This document shows, one piece after another, positions 6,916-15,913 of a DNA stretch of 64,000 bases. Both the position numbers and the translations under genes were made by a program. Every line of letters begins with the position of its first letter. Position 1 is the stretch's first letter. A model generated the notes under the pieces. The model was not told where the DNA came from. It saw only the letters and a list, made by a program, of their open reading frames with translations, and did no database searches. Source of the DNA: Brevibacterium sp. 239c (GTDB lineage: Bacteria; Actinomycetota; Actinomycetes; Actinomycetales; Brevibacteriaceae); NCBI RefSeq assembly GCF_900169365.1, contig NZ_FXZH01000019.1, forward strand, positions 21,674 to 85,673, in the 5' to 3' direction.

Positions 6916-8034
6916 TCATCGTGTCTGAAGACCGCGAACGGCCTTCCAAAGTTTGTTGATTTCTTTCACGTCGCGGGGCTGGTCTTCATCCTCAGCAGTA
7001 GGGCCAACCTGCACTTTGACGGTGCGTCCGTTCTCGTCCCACGACACTTCAGCCATTTGCACCGTGTCAGTGATGTTCACGCCCGTGGACAGCTGCACTG
7101 TCACCGTGTCTCCAAGCCAGTAGTCACGCCCGAACATGCGCCCAGGCGTGTCGTTGACTGTCAACGACACTGAGGCGCGTTCCTGCCCTTCTGTGAGGGT
7201 GTCTGTGCCTGCCGCGTCCAATTCCTTTTGGTCATCAGTGTCACGGCGGTCTTGGAACTGCAACGACCTGAAGCCCCACGAATTCTCATTCCCGTGAGAC
7301 AGTTTCAGGGTGCGTTCCGACCCCTCGCCCTGACCGGCCACAAGCACGGACGTGACCGTGGGGGCTTCGAGAGTGAACGAATGCGACTCAATGCCGCCGT
7401 TGCCATGTGACAAGCGGACGCGGCGCGCGAAGTCGCGGCCCTCAACGACTGTGAGAACCGAACGTTTCAGGTTGTCATCCTGCACAATGTCAACCGTCAA
7501 CCCCGCTGTTTCAGCGAGCACCGCGACCTCATCAAGCACAGGTTTGAAACGACTGTTGATTGTCCCGTCAGGACCGTTTGCAACGTCCCCAATGACCAGG
7601 GGGCGGCGATACTCAGAACGGGCAGACGGGCCAACATTCGCGTTCACAAGATCACGAATGAGGACACCCGCCGCACCCTTCCGATTCCAGTACGCTTCCC
7701 CGCCCTGATCGTTTGCAGCCTTCGACGGGTCAGGTAGAGTAATCATGTCTTTCAGCCAAGTCATGTCAGACTCGCCCGTCAGTTCAGACGTGACCACGCC
7801 GCCCTCAGCGGTTTCAACGATCTTCAGGGGAACGCCCGACAACAGGCGTTCCCCCTCATCATGGATCGTGACTCGCCAATCCTTATCGAACCTCTGCCAC
7901 AAGGCAGAACCGCCGTCCACCGTCAGACTGAACGTGTGAACACCATTACGGCGCAGCTTGCACGAACCACCAATAACCGGCAGGACACCACGCTTCACAT
8001 AGTCATGAGTGAACATGAACGCGCTCATAGGCAT
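6916..8034 (-). CDS. Minor tail protein, Gp37-like
   Basis: A 372-residue tail tip protein. Order (tape measure, distal tail protein, this gene) and features such as an early GSCKLRRNGVHTFSLTVDG strand pair and a long central QDDNLKRSVLTVVEGRDFAR region fit the siphovirus ReqiPepy6 Gp37-like family, which forms the tail hub/baseplate. The start at 8034 lies four bases after the stop of the distal tail gene; a longer frame to 8139 would overlap that gene. Confidence 0.75.
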   Translation of the reverse strand: MPMSAFMFTHDYVKRGVLPVIGGSCKLRRNGVHTFSLTVDGGSALWQRFDKDWRVTIHDEGERLLSGVPLKIVETAEGGVVTSELTGESDMTWLKDMITLPDPSKAANDQGGEAYWNRKGAAGVLIRDLVNANVGPSARSEYRRPLVIGDVANGPDGTINSRFKPVLDEVAVLAETAGLTVDIVQDDNLKRSVLTVVEGRDFARRVRLSHGNGGIESHSFTLEAPTVTSVLVAGQGEGSERTLKLSHGNENSWGFRSLQFQDRRDTDDQKELDAAGTDTLTEGQERASVSLTVNDTPGRMFGRDYWLGDTVTVQLSTGVNITDTVQMAEVSWDENGRTVKVQVGPTAEDEDQPRDVKEINKLWKAVRGLQTR

Positions 8035-8038
8035 ACGA

Positions 8039-8932
8039 TCACCACCCCGACCAATAGTTTTCGCGGTACAGGCACCGAACAAGACTGTTCGGTTTCGCGC
8101 CGACCATCGACATTTTGACTGTCTGCGTTCCCGGCTCAAGGCCGAAGAACACTGACGTTGTGGGCACGTGCTCCCACAGTTCGCCGTCAGGTTTCATTGG
8201 GGAAGTAATGTCTTGCCTGAGCGGGTTCGTTGTGATCGTCACCTGATCTTCGATTTCAGTCAGAACCTTGATTGATTGGCCCTTGTCGTTCTCAATAATC
8301 AGGTCTGATCCCGGCCCGTCCACGATCCATGTTGGATATGCGGGTGCATCTCCACCAATGTTGATTTCGAACTCACCCTGAACTGTGGAGGACGCGAGGA
8401 CGATAGGCAGAAAAGGGGATTCATACCCGCCCGGCTCATCCGCGCGCTCCGACAGGAACCGCTTACGCAGACCCGTCAAACGGAAATCCGGCCCCTGTTC
8501 CTCACCGTTCCAATACTCACCAGGACACAAGAACTCCAAAACAAGCTTCTGCCCATTCGGAGAATCCTCACCCGCCCCATACATGCCCTCAAGCCCCGAT
8601 TTGTAAAACCCGAACCGGGACCGATAAACACCATTCGAACGAGTCACACGAATCTCAACCTGACCACGCGCAAGCTGTTCCAACTTGCGCCGCAAATCCC
8701 AACGCTTCCGCTCAGAACCGCCCAACAGGATCGGCAGCTGCACCTCATGTTCCGACCCACGACGATGCTGAACCAACGACCCCCCAGAGGGGAGGGCCAC
8801 AGTACTAATTTCCTGTGGCCGCATCCCCAAACCGGAAGACCCCTGCATCAATGTGAAATCAGCGTGCGAACCGTTAGACAGTTCCACGACCTCACCCGAG
8901 CCATGCAAAGACACTTTCGGGATGAACCTCAA
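8039..8932 (-). CDS. Distal tail protein
   Basis: A 297-residue protein immediately after the tape measure gene, the usual place of the distal tail protein that joins tail tube to baseplate. It starts at a TTG (8932) that follows the tape measure stop by two bases; GGAGG inside the end of the tape measure gene is the ribosome site. Beta-rich sequence with a LLGGSERKRWDLRRKLEQL element typical of phage distal tail proteins. Confidence 0.8.
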   Translation of the reverse strand: MRFIPKVSLHGSGEVVELSNGSHADFTLMQGSSGLGMRPQEISTVALPSGGSLVQHRRGSEHEVQLPILLGGSERKRWDLRRKLEQLARGQVEIRVTRSNGVYRSRFGFYKSGLEGMYGAGEDSPNGQKLVLEFLCPGEYWNGEEQGPDFRLTGLRKRFLSERADEPGGYESPFLPIVLASSTVQGEFEINIGGDAPAYPTWIVDGPGSDLIIENDKGQSIKVLTEIEDQVTITTNPLRQDITSPMKPDGELWEHVPTTSVFFGLEPGTQTVKMSMVGAKPNSLVRCLYRENYWSGW

Positions 8933-11900
8933 TTAACGCACCTCCAAAAGGTCTCTACGGCGACGAGTCGCCTCATATGAACGCATAGCCGCGTCAGGGT
9001 CAGGACCGTGGAAATGGAAGTGCTCTTCACCGCTACTGCCGCCCACAACATTTCCGCCCATGAGCGCGTCAGTGACACGCGACGGCAGAATGTATTCAGG
9101 CTTACGAGTACGGTTCGAAACCAACTGAGTACCAGGCTGAAGCACCCCGCCCTTATCAAAGAGCGTCGGGGTGACCATTCCGCCCGTGTCATAGTGGTTA
9201 TGCGACTTCCAATAGTCACGCGCCTTCGTGACGCCGCCATAACGCTCATTCACGTACTTCATGAACGCGTCAAGCTGTTTCCAAACCGACTGTTGACGGA
9301 TCGGATACACGCCATAATGACGCTGATTAGCTGCAATGAACTGAGGCAGACCCGCAGCAGTTGAGCGCGGGTTTTGAGCCTTCGGATTCCAGCCAGACTC
9401 ACGAGAAATGATGTAGTCGAGAGCCTTCCAGCTTTCGCCAGTCACACCATTCTTCGCCGCCCAGACCCGGCCCTGCGCCTTAGCCGTGCCATTGACAACC
9501 ATTTCCTTTGCGCCCGACCATGCATCAGACACAAGGCCGGTCACTTTGTGCAGGTTGTCCTTGATCCATTCGATAGGGCGATCAATACCCCACGATGCCG
9601 CCGACTTAACGACCTGACCGGCAGGACCGAACTTCTCGAATTGCCCTGTGAGCTTGTCTTTCATCTTCGTGAAAGCACCCGTCAGGAAATCGAGACTGAT
9701 TCCGCCGCCGCCGTTATCCGTGCCACCACCAGCACCGGCAGTAGGACCACCGAATTTGCTGTTGTTAGCCCAGTGCACGTGGTTATAGTGCATTCCCTTA
9801 ACAGGTTCGCCATACGTGTAATGGTTACCGTTTTTGATCTGACGGCCACCAGCAGGCGAGTGAATAAGCTCAGACGATTGACCATAGTTCGAATGAATGA
9901 AGTTGAATATCTTCATCATGTCGCCCATGTTCATTGAGCCACGGCCAGCAAGGTCAACAGCCTTACCCTGAGCGTGATACGAACCATTACCCGACGCCGT
10001 GCGAGCACCAGGACGATAGGACGATGTGAGGCGCGCCCACGGGAACTTCTCTTTAATGATTCCCCACAGGTTGTTCCACACCATGCCGCCCCCGGCATAG
10101 CCGGGAACCTCACCACCACCGGCATAACCGGGGATAGTGCCGAAACGGTTCATGTGGTCCAACGTGCCGCGCCCATAACGCCGCGTGAGCTTGCGCTGAG
10201 CCTGTTTCCTCAGAACGTATTCGTCAGCGTGGACAACACCGGCAGGCTGATACTTCCGCCCCGGCCCGGTGTAACCGCCCGTGTCAAAGCCCTTCGGCAG
10301 AGCCACATGCTTAGGCAAGTCTTTGTCCTTCATCTTGAAGAACGAACCAACGTCACGGAACTTGTCAATAATGCCCTTGTTAATCACCGTCTCGATGACG
10401 AACTTGATAGGCTTTTTGGCTACTTCCTTAACCTTGTCCCAAGCCTTGCCAATCGCATCTTTGCCCTTTTCGAAGGCGTTCGGAACGTCCTTCGTGATGA
10501 AATTCATCAGCGGGGTAAAGACTTTATCCTTTATGTATCCCCAGCCGTCACGCAGCAGATTCTTTACGCCGCTCCAAATCCCGTTCACGAGATTTTTCAT
10601 ATTCGTGAACGATTTCACGACGCGCTTCTGCACCCAATCCATGATTGGTGAAAAGACGTTCTGTTTAAGCCAAGTCCACCCAGCCGATAGAAGCTGTTTC
10701 ACCAAGTCCCACACATAGCGGACCTTCTTCTGCATCACCTGGAACGGGGTAACGATCTTGGCCTGAATCCAATTCATGATTGGCTGAAATACGTTGACCT
10801 TCAGCCAAGCCCAAACCGCACCAATTGCCGTCTTGATTGCCGTCCACACGAGTTGGACAACAGCCTTCAGGAAGTTGAATTGCGCGACGAGACGATTCAC
10901 GATGAAATTCACGATTGCGGTGAAAATTGGCTTGATAATTCCGTTCCAAGCCAGCTTTATGATTTGACCGATTAGCTTGAATACGAAAGATACTGTGGTC
11001 CAAATAAATTGGAATGCAGGCACCAAAACATTGTTGATAATTGCCTGAACCAGACCAAAGTAGAATTTGACGCCCGACCACCAAAGGCCGATCACGAAGC
11101 CAATACCGTCGAAAACCGGCTTAATGATGTACTCATACAGCCAAGTGAAAACGCTACCGATTCCGTCAGTCGTGGACTTGACCCCCGGCGCGACAGTGCC
11201 AGTGAACCAACCGACAACAACGTCTATCGCGGTCTTGATTCCGTCCCACGCCGGTTTAATAGCGTTCTCATACAGCCATGTGAACCCGGCCCCGATTCCG
11301 TCCACAGCGGCCTTGATTCCCGGCCACAGCGTGTTCATGAACCAATCGCCCACGGCCTGAGCCGCAACCTTGATCCCAGCCCAAACGGCATCCACGAAAT
11401 CGCGGAACCAACCGATTTTCTTGTAAGCCATGATGAGGCCACCGACAAGCAGCACCAGACCGGCCACAATGAGGCCGATAGGGTTAGCCGTGATCACTGC
11501 GTTGAGCGCGGCCTGAGCCGCCGCCATACCGTTTGTGATAGCGATACGCGCCGCTCCGAGCAGTAGAGACCGTTGTTCGATCAGATACTTTGCCCACGAC
11601 AGGGCGTTGCTAATCACTAGCACTGCGTTCCATGCGACGAACGCGCCAGCGATAGCACCAATCATCGGTGCCCAGTCTTTGAGTACGTCCCAAACCTTGC
11701 CGCCAGCGTCAGCGATAGTCTGAAAGATTCCGGGAAGGTCAGAGATACCCGCGACCAGCGCGTCAGCCATAGGCTTGATCGCAGGTGCAAGCTTTTTCAG
11801 CAGAGGCAGCAGCACGTCACCGACTGCATTGGAAATCTGGTCTTTCGCCATTTTCCATTGGTTGCCGAACGACTCAGAAGCCGATTCACCGGCCTTGATC

Positions 11901-12604
11901 ATGTCTTCGAACGTCTGCCCGGTGCCGTTCTGTAGGACGCTCATAACGTCCTCAATGCTGATCTTGCCCTGAGAGGCCATTTTCTTAACCTCGTCAGTGG
12001 TAACACCGAACTTCTCGCCCAAACCGGACAAGATCGGCACACCAGACTCAGAAATCATGCTCAGCGAATCCATCATGGCGATACCGCCATTGTTGACGGC
12101 CTTCATCACGCCGCCCATAGCCTGATCAAGCTTCGTTGAGTCACCGCCAGCGGCAACAATCGCCTTGCCGACGTTCTCTAGAACGCCCGTAGCGTCCTTA
12201 CCCTTGATCCCGGCGTATGCCAGCGACTCAGCAGCCTTCGTATAGGCCACATAGTCAATCGGTGACTTTCCGGCAACCTTGCGAAGATCACTGAGCGTTT
12301 GCGTGGCGAGCTTCGCGTTACCGTAAAGCCCCTGCATGACACGTTCTGAGTTGTCGCGTGCAACAGCATTCTTGAACCCGCTGACAACAGCCGCGCCGAC
12401 CGCTGCACCCGCCGCGATACCAGCACCGACAGCGGTTCGTTTTGCGGCCTTGCCGAGACCGGCCATGAGCTTCGAACCGGCTGACCGGCCCGTCTTTTCG
12501 GCCTGTTTATCAACACCGCCGAACTGTTTGATTACGTCTTTGCCTAGCCCCTTTGAGGACACGGCCAAAGACACATAGGCATTTGCAAGCTCTACAGCCG
12601 CCAC
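8933..12604 (-). CDS. Tape measure protein with two wall-hydrolase domains
   Basis: A 1223-residue tape measure that sets tail length. The N-terminal 330 residues are the usual tape-measure helices; residues about 330-750 are Trp-rich membrane-like repeats of the type W..I....W..I. Two enzyme domains follow. Residues about 855-945 resemble a peptidase M15 (SYHAQGKAVDL with His877 and Asp884, later HVHW at 942-945). Residues about 1056-1140 resemble a soluble lytic transglycosylase (SRESGWNPKAQN, catalytic Glu1069, then AAGLPQFI). These would open the thick wall during DNA entry. Confidence 0.93.
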   Translation of the reverse strand: MAAVELANAYVSLAVSSKGLGKDVIKQFGGVDKQAEKTGRSAGSKLMAGLGKAAKRTAVGAGIAAGAAVGAAVVSGFKNAVARDNSERVMQGLYGNAKLATQTLSDLRKVAGKSPIDYVAYTKAAESLAYAGIKGKDATGVLENVGKAIVAAGGDSTKLDQAMGGVMKAVNNGGIAMMDSLSMISESGVPILSGLGEKFGVTTDEVKKMASQGKISIEDVMSVLQNGTGQTFEDMIKAGESASESFGNQWKMAKDQISNAVGDVLLPLLKKLAPAIKPMADALVAGISDLPGIFQTIADAGGKVWDVLKDWAPMIGAIAGAFVAWNAVLVISNALSWAKYLIEQRSLLLGAARIAITNGMAAAQAALNAVITANPIGLIVAGLVLLVGGLIMAYKKIGWFRDFVDAVWAGIKVAAQAVGDWFMNTLWPGIKAAVDGIGAGFTWLYENAIKPAWDGIKTAIDVVVGWFTGTVAPGVKSTTDGIGSVFTWLYEYIIKPVFDGIGFVIGLWWSGVKFYFGLVQAIINNVLVPAFQFIWTTVSFVFKLIGQIIKLAWNGIIKPIFTAIVNFIVNRLVAQFNFLKAVVQLVWTAIKTAIGAVWAWLKVNVFQPIMNWIQAKIVTPFQVMQKKVRYVWDLVKQLLSAGWTWLKQNVFSPIMDWVQKRVVKSFTNMKNLVNGIWSGVKNLLRDGWGYIKDKVFTPLMNFITKDVPNAFEKGKDAIGKAWDKVKEVAKKPIKFVIETVINKGIIDKFRDVGSFFKMKDKDLPKHVALPKGFDTGGYTGPGRKYQPAGVVHADEYVLRKQAQRKLTRRYGRGTLDHMNRFGTIPGYAGGGEVPGYAGGGMVWNNLWGIIKEKFPWARLTSSYRPGARTASGNGSYHAQGKAVDLAGRGSMNMGDMMKIFNFIHSNYGQSSELIHSPAGGRQIKNGNHYTYGEPVKGMHYNHVHWANNSKFGGPTAGAGGGTDNGGGGISLDFLTGAFTKMKDKLTGQFEKFGPAGQVVKSAASWGIDRPIEWIKDNLHKVTGLVSDAWSGAKEMVVNGTAKAQGRVWAAKNGVTGESWKALDYIISRESGWNPKAQNPRSTAAGLPQFIAANQRHYGVYPIRQQSVWKQLDAFMKYVNERYGGVTKARDYWKSHNHYDTGGMVTPTLFDKGGVLQPGTQLVSNRTRKPEYILPSRVTDALMGGNVVGGSSGEEHFHFHGPDPDAAMRSYEATRRRRDLLEVR

Positions 12605-12646
12605 AAACCACCACCCCTTTTCCTGATCGTTGATTTGAGGTGGTGG

Positions 12647-13338
12647 TTAGTCGGTTTTCACACGACCCCTAAGCCATTCGTCAATTTCGTCCATCGTTGA
12701 CGTTTCCGACACTTGATATTGCTTCGTGTCGGTTTCAGTGACGCCAGGACGCGGGATTGGCTTCGGCTTCTTGCCCTTTTTCCCGCCGTCGATCCAACGC
12801 CACAAGATTTGAGCGTCCAACTGTTCCGCCAAAAGCTGATTCGTCAGAGTCCATTCCCAATTGGGATTAAGAACCCGATAAATCGCCATACCCTCATGCG
12901 CGTGCTCCACGAAATCGAGCATGTCCCCGACCGTCAGACCGGACTCGAAAACGTAGAGGTCGCGGACCCTATAACCAATCGTCAGAAGGTCCGCGTTCAG
13001 CGCATGAGGGTGCTCTTTGACTAGCTCAATCAGTTGGAAGATTTTGGGGTGTTATCCCCACCTGCCTCACTCCACGCCTTCATGAAGTCGCCCAGTTCGT
13101 CGCTGTCCAGGTCAAGGAAGGCTTCAGACGTTCCCGGCGCGTACTCGTCCAGGAACTTACCGAACTTCGCCATTTCGCCCTCATCAAGCCCCGCCAGGAT
13201 GCCAATGGGAATTGTGCTGATCTTCGGCAGGGTGAAATCGCCTTCGAATCCCTCAAACGGGAATGTGACCTGTGCGTACTGTTTCTTGCCCTTGCGCTTC
13301 GGTCCCATTGTCTTCTTTGCTGGTGTGGAGGTGGTCAT
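12647..13338 (-). CDS. Tail assembly chaperone GT (-1 frameshift product)
   Basis: The long chaperone made when ribosomes reading gene G slip back one base at 13,042-13,048. After the slip the frame is open for 41 codons up to the methionine at 12,922 and continues to the stop at 12,647, giving about 230 residues. The T part contains ELVKEHPHALNADLL and a basic GGKKGKKPKPIPRP stretch. G/GT pairs upstream of the tape measure help it fold and assemble in siphophage tails. An independent start at 12,922 is possible but lacks the conserved upstream part. Confidence 0.85.
13030..13338 (-). CDS. Tail assembly chaperone G
   Basis: A 102-residue acidic protein with a basic N-terminus (KKTMGPKRKGKKQ). 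It sits between the major tail block and the tape measure and carries a slippery sequence near its end, as expected for the short tail chaperone. Most ribosomes should stop at 13,030; a minority make GT. Confidence 0.85.
   Translation of the reverse strand: MTTSTPAKKTMGPKRKGKKQYAQVTFPFEGFEGDFTLPKISTIPIGILAGLDEGEMAKFGKFLDEYAPGTSEAFLDLDSDELGDFMKAWSEAGGDNTPKSSN
13042..13048 (-). promoter_or_regulatory. Slippery site for G-to-GT frameshift
   Basis: CCCAAAA in the phase C CCA AAA fits the canonical X XXY YYZ pattern for -1 slippage. It lies four codons before the G stop (13,030-13,032), and the -1 frame is open from here into the downstream frame. Confidence 0.85.
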
Positions 13339-13410
13339 GTGTGGTGTGTCCTTTCAAGAAAATTTGGTGGTGGCCGGGGGCATCATGCCCCCGGCCATAG
13401 GTGGACGCTG

Positions 13411-13725
13411 TTAGGCGTCCGGTGGTTCGAGTGCTTCGAGACGAGAAATAATGTCGTTGTACTGCTCTTCAGTACCGAAGCCGTCAGCACCATCGGCACC
13501 AGGTGCGCCCTTTGCGCCGTCCTTACCAGGCGTGCCAGGTTCACCCTTTGCGCCGGTATCGCCCTTTGCGCCGTCCTTACCAGCCGCGCCGGTATCGCCC
13601 TTGTCGCCCTTGTCGCCCTTAGCGGCCTTAGCCAGCCCAGCGGCCTCAATGCGATTCAGTTCAGCGGCGGTAATCGGCGTTCCGCCGTCCTCACCATCCG
13701 CCCACTTGTCAGGCTCAAATGCCAT
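13411..13725 (-). CDS. Short collagen-like virion protein
   Basis: A 104-residue protein. Residues about 13-30 hold GTPITAAELNRIEAAGLA, an attachment motif seen at the N-terminus of many phage fibre proteins. Residues about 37-83 are Gly-X-Y repeats (GDKGDKGDTGAAGKDGAKGD and on), predicting a short collagen-like triple helix. The C-terminal 20 residues may be a trimerising coiled coil. It lies between major tail protein and tail chaperones, so a tail or head decoration fibre is likely. Its ATG lies two bases after the end of the major tail extension frame. Confidence 0.75.
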   Translation of the reverse strand: MAFEPDKWADGEDGGTPITAAELNRIEAAGLAKAAKGDKGDKGDTGAAGKDGAKGDTGAKGEPGTPGKDGAKGAPGADGADGFGTEEQYNDIISRLEALEPPDA

Positions 13726-13727
13726 GA

Positions 13728-13787
13728 CTATTCACCATCCTTAGAAAATGTGTTCGTGCCGGGAAACGTTGTGTCTCCCGGCGTCAG
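13728..13787 (-). other. Out-of-frame extension of major tail protein
   Basis: In the -1 frame relative to the major tail gene, CTG at 13,787 overlaps the TGA stop, and the frame runs LTPGDTTFPGTNTFSKDGE to a TAG at 13,728, two bases before the next gene. A near-copy follows the capsid gene. Hairpin arms GCCGGG/CCCGGC (13,758-13,763 and 13,777-13,782) start right after the stop. Likely a frameshift-added C-terminal tag. Confidence 0.55.
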
Positions 13788-14389
13788 GCTTCCCCCGAGT
13801 CGTCACCGTCTCCGGCCTCAAAGTCAGGATCAGTGACGTACTCAATGAGGGTGTCGCCGTTCTCGTCCGGGTCACAGGACATGGTGACCTCATAGGAAAT
13901 GGCCTCACCATCGACATACGAAATGTCACCAACTTCAGTGATCTGACCATTACCAATATCGAGACGGCGCGCGCCCCGGTCACCGTCCTTCATGTCAACG
14001 ACCCACTGAGCCGAGCCAAGAGGGGCTTCGTTGCGTCGGACCTTGATAAAGCCCTTCGGGTCAACGGTCACGTTCTCTTCGCCAAAGACGGACTTCAGCA
14101 CGAGAGCGCGGCGCGACTCAATGAAAGTGAACGACAGAGTTGTGCCGTATTCGGTCTGCACGGTGCGAACCTTGATACCGCCCCATGCGCGAATGTCCTC
14201 TGTGGACCGTTCCGAGGACTCCGAAACGCCGTCCTCACCGATGTACCCGGCAGACTTGTAAAATGCCTCAAGGGCCGAATCGGGGTCTGTTGGGCGTTCG
14301 GTGCCGAGGGGGGCGCGAAGAATACCGCCCGACACCTTCAGATTCGGCTTACCAACCGAAACGTTCATGCTTGCTGTTTCACCAGCCAT
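13784..14389 (-). CDS. Major tail tube protein
   Basis: A 201-residue acidic protein in the position of the siphophage major tail protein, between tail terminator and chaperones. Mixed beta-sheet sequence with motifs such as YGTTLSFTFIE and GFIKVRRNEAPLGSAQWVVD, typical of tail tube subunits of actinophages. It would polymerise into the tail tube. The ATG at 14,389 follows AAGGAGT. The gene may have a frameshift-extended form (13,728-13,787). Confidence 0.85.
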   Translation of the reverse strand: MAGETASMNVSVGKPNLKVSGGILRAPLGTERPTDPDSALEAFYKSAGYIGEDGVSESSERSTEDIRAWGGIKVRTVQTEYGTTLSFTFIESRRALVLKSVFGEENVTVDPKGFIKVRRNEAPLGSAQWVVDMKDGDRGARRLDIGNGQITEVGDISYVDGEAISYEVTMSCDPDENGDTLIEYVTDPDFEAGDGDDSGEA

Positions 14390-14413
14390 TTTTTACTCCT
14401 TAAATCGCCCGTG

Positions 14414-14812
14414 TCAGGGCATGAAAAAAGCCCCGCTGAGGGGGCTTGATTTGAGTCGAAATGAGACCGTCGCCGTGTACCGGGCTTGACCCGATTCGTC
14501 CGGCAACTCAACAGGTGGCCCCCAGTCGCGGGGGCGATACATAGGCACCCCGCCGAGGTCATCCGCAATCTCGAAATAGGCGAGGACAACAGACCCCATG
14601 CCGTAGGCGCGAGGTGTTGATTTCGCCCAGAAATTGAGCGTGTAGGACACTTCCCGGATATGCCGATCGATCCGGTTCGATCCCGCGTCCTGCACTGTTA
14701 CGAATTCGTCAGGGCGCGGGTTAGGGACCATCGACGCGACTGTGAGGCCGGTGTGCTCTTTCAGCCACGCAATCAGCATGGCTTTGCCGTCAGGGAACAC
14801 GAGAGTTTCCAT
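14414..14812 (-). CDS. Tail terminator protein
   Basis: A 132-residue protein at the place and size of the tail completion (terminator) protein. It contains LIAWLKEHTGL, VASMVPNPRPDEFVTVQDAG and a beta-rich second half, common in this group. The start at 14,812 lies one base after the stop of the preceding gene. It would cap the tail tube and join it to the head. Confidence 0.75.
   Translation of the reverse strand: METLVFPDGKAMLIAWLKEHTGLTVASMVPNPRPDEFVTVQDAGSNRIDRHIREVSYTLNFWAKSTPRAYGMGSVVLAYFEIADDLGGVPMYRPRDWGPPVELPDESGQARYTATVSFRLKSSPLSGAFFMP
14423..14447 (-). terminator. Terminator overlapping end of tail terminator gene
   Basis: AAGCCCC/GGGGCTT stem followed by TTTTTT on the minus strand. 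It lies inside the last codons of the gene at 14,414 and directly upstream of the major tail gene, so it may set relative transcript levels. Confidence 0.65.
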
Positions 14813-14813
14813 G

Positions 14814-15056
14814 TCACCTCCCGGCATTCAAGGCACGCTGTAAAACGTTGTCCTTCGACTGTTTGCGGCGTGCCTTTGCGGTTCGTGCGCCGACCGTGGC
14901 GCGAGCACGATTCTTGCTAGGCGATTCGTGGGCTTCGAACCCGTCCCCCGCCGCCTCAGCTACACGCTGAGCGCGTTTCATGAGGTCACGCTTCACGGCG
15001 GGATCAGTGCGCAAGGCACGAAACCCGGCGTTGTTGAGTTTGAGTTTTCGGCTCAT
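14814..15056 (-). CDS. Short basic head-tail joining protein
   Basis: An 80-residue, strongly basic protein in the position usually held by an HK97 gp10-like tail component. It resembles the short actinophage type: FRALRTDPAVKRDLMKRAQRVAEAAG then an Arg/Lys-rich end. The ATG at 15,056 overlaps the stop of the previous gene (ATGA). Confidence 0.65.
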   Translation of the reverse strand: MSRKLKLNNAGFRALRTDPAVKRDLMKRAQRVAEAAGDGFEAHESPSKNRARATVGARTAKARRKQSKDNVLQRALNAGR

Positions 15057-15391
15057 CCGTCCACCCTCTTTAGAGTGATGACCGAGCCTTTCGGCTGACC
15101 CGTGAACGGGTTGAGCCAACGCGCAATCTCGCCGTCAACCTTGCAGCGGACACCGCGAACGGTCATCTCGTCCTTTTCGGCAACGGGCGAATCGAACGTG
15201 TCATAGACGTTGAAACCGTAGATAACCGCAGAGCGGCCTAGTTCGGTATCGACCTCATGCACGCGCGGTTCAATCGCGCACTTTTTGCGCTCAACATCCG
15301 GCCCCCATTCCTCAATGGGGTTGCCGTGTGCGTCCTCAGCACCGTCTATGAGTGGATGCAGGGTGACAGTCTCGCCGCCCCGGTGCCTCAT
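15053..15391 (-). CDS. Head-tail stopper protein
   Basis: A 112-residue beta-rich protein in the head completion position. The start at 15,391 is chosen because it gives an ATGA overlap with the adaptor gene; an ATG at 15,400 is also possible. It contains DAHGNPIEEWGPD and RARVHEV-type elements typical of SPP1 gp16-like stoppers. Confidence 0.7.
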   Translation of the reverse strand: MRHRGGETVTLHPLIDGAEDAHGNPIEEWGPDVERKKCAIEPRVHEVDTELGRSAVIYGFNVYDTFDSPVAEKDEMTVRGVRCKVDGEIARWLNPFTGQPKGSVITLKRVDG

Positions 15392-15864
15392 GCTTCCCAT
15401 AGCGGCCCCTCAAGCGTCAGATTGGCCCCGCAAGAGCACCGCGCGCCGAACGTGACCGAACACCAAGGCCGGTGATCCAACCCGCCTGTGTCTGCGATTT
15501 GCACGCCGAACGCCTTCTGCTGCCCCTCACCCAGCGAGCGACGTTCAGACTTCTTCAGGAAGAAGTCACCGTCAGGATTCGCAGGTGTGCGAGACTCACC
15601 AAACGGTCCGGTAGTCAACGATGAGGACGCCAGCCCCGCAAGGTCCGACTGTTCCGAGTCCATGCGCCGCTTCACAACGGCACACAACACCCGCCGCCGC
15701 GACGATTCAGACGCGCTCACGGCGGACGGGCACACGTCCAAAATGAACTGTGACCCGTCCTCCAAAAGTGTTTCTGCGTAGTCATCCGCGCCGAGCGGAA
15801 AGTCCGGCCATCGGGCCTTCAATTCGTCCAAAGTGGCGAACGGAAACGGCTGAACATCAGCCAT
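15388..15864 (-). CDS. Head-tail adaptor protein
   Basis: A 158-residue protein whose first 110 residues fit the Gp19/Gp15/Gp42-like head-tail connector family: ATLDELKARWPDFPLG, AETLLEDGSQFILDVCP and a helical VLCAVVKRRM segment. The C-terminal extension carries CSVTFGARCSCGAN, a Cys-rich tail. The start at 15,864 follows the capsid region after a GC hairpin (about 15,878-15,897). Confidence 0.75.
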   Translation of the reverse strand: MADVQPFPFATLDELKARWPDFPLGADDYAETLLEDGSQFILDVCPSAVSASESSRRRVLCAVVKRRMDSEQSDLAGLASSSLTTGPFGESRTPANPDGDFFLKKSERRSLGEGQQKAFGVQIADTGGLDHRPWCSVTFGARCSCGANLTLEGPLWEA

Positions 15865-15913
15865 AAACACCCCTTCCCCTGACCGGCCCCGGCACTAAGG
15901 CCGGGGCACGCGA

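Noticed and set aside
13741..13983. +1 frame extension of the major tail gene
   Set aside because: The equivalent frame after the capsid gene stops after a few codons, so only the -1 frame is shared by both genes.
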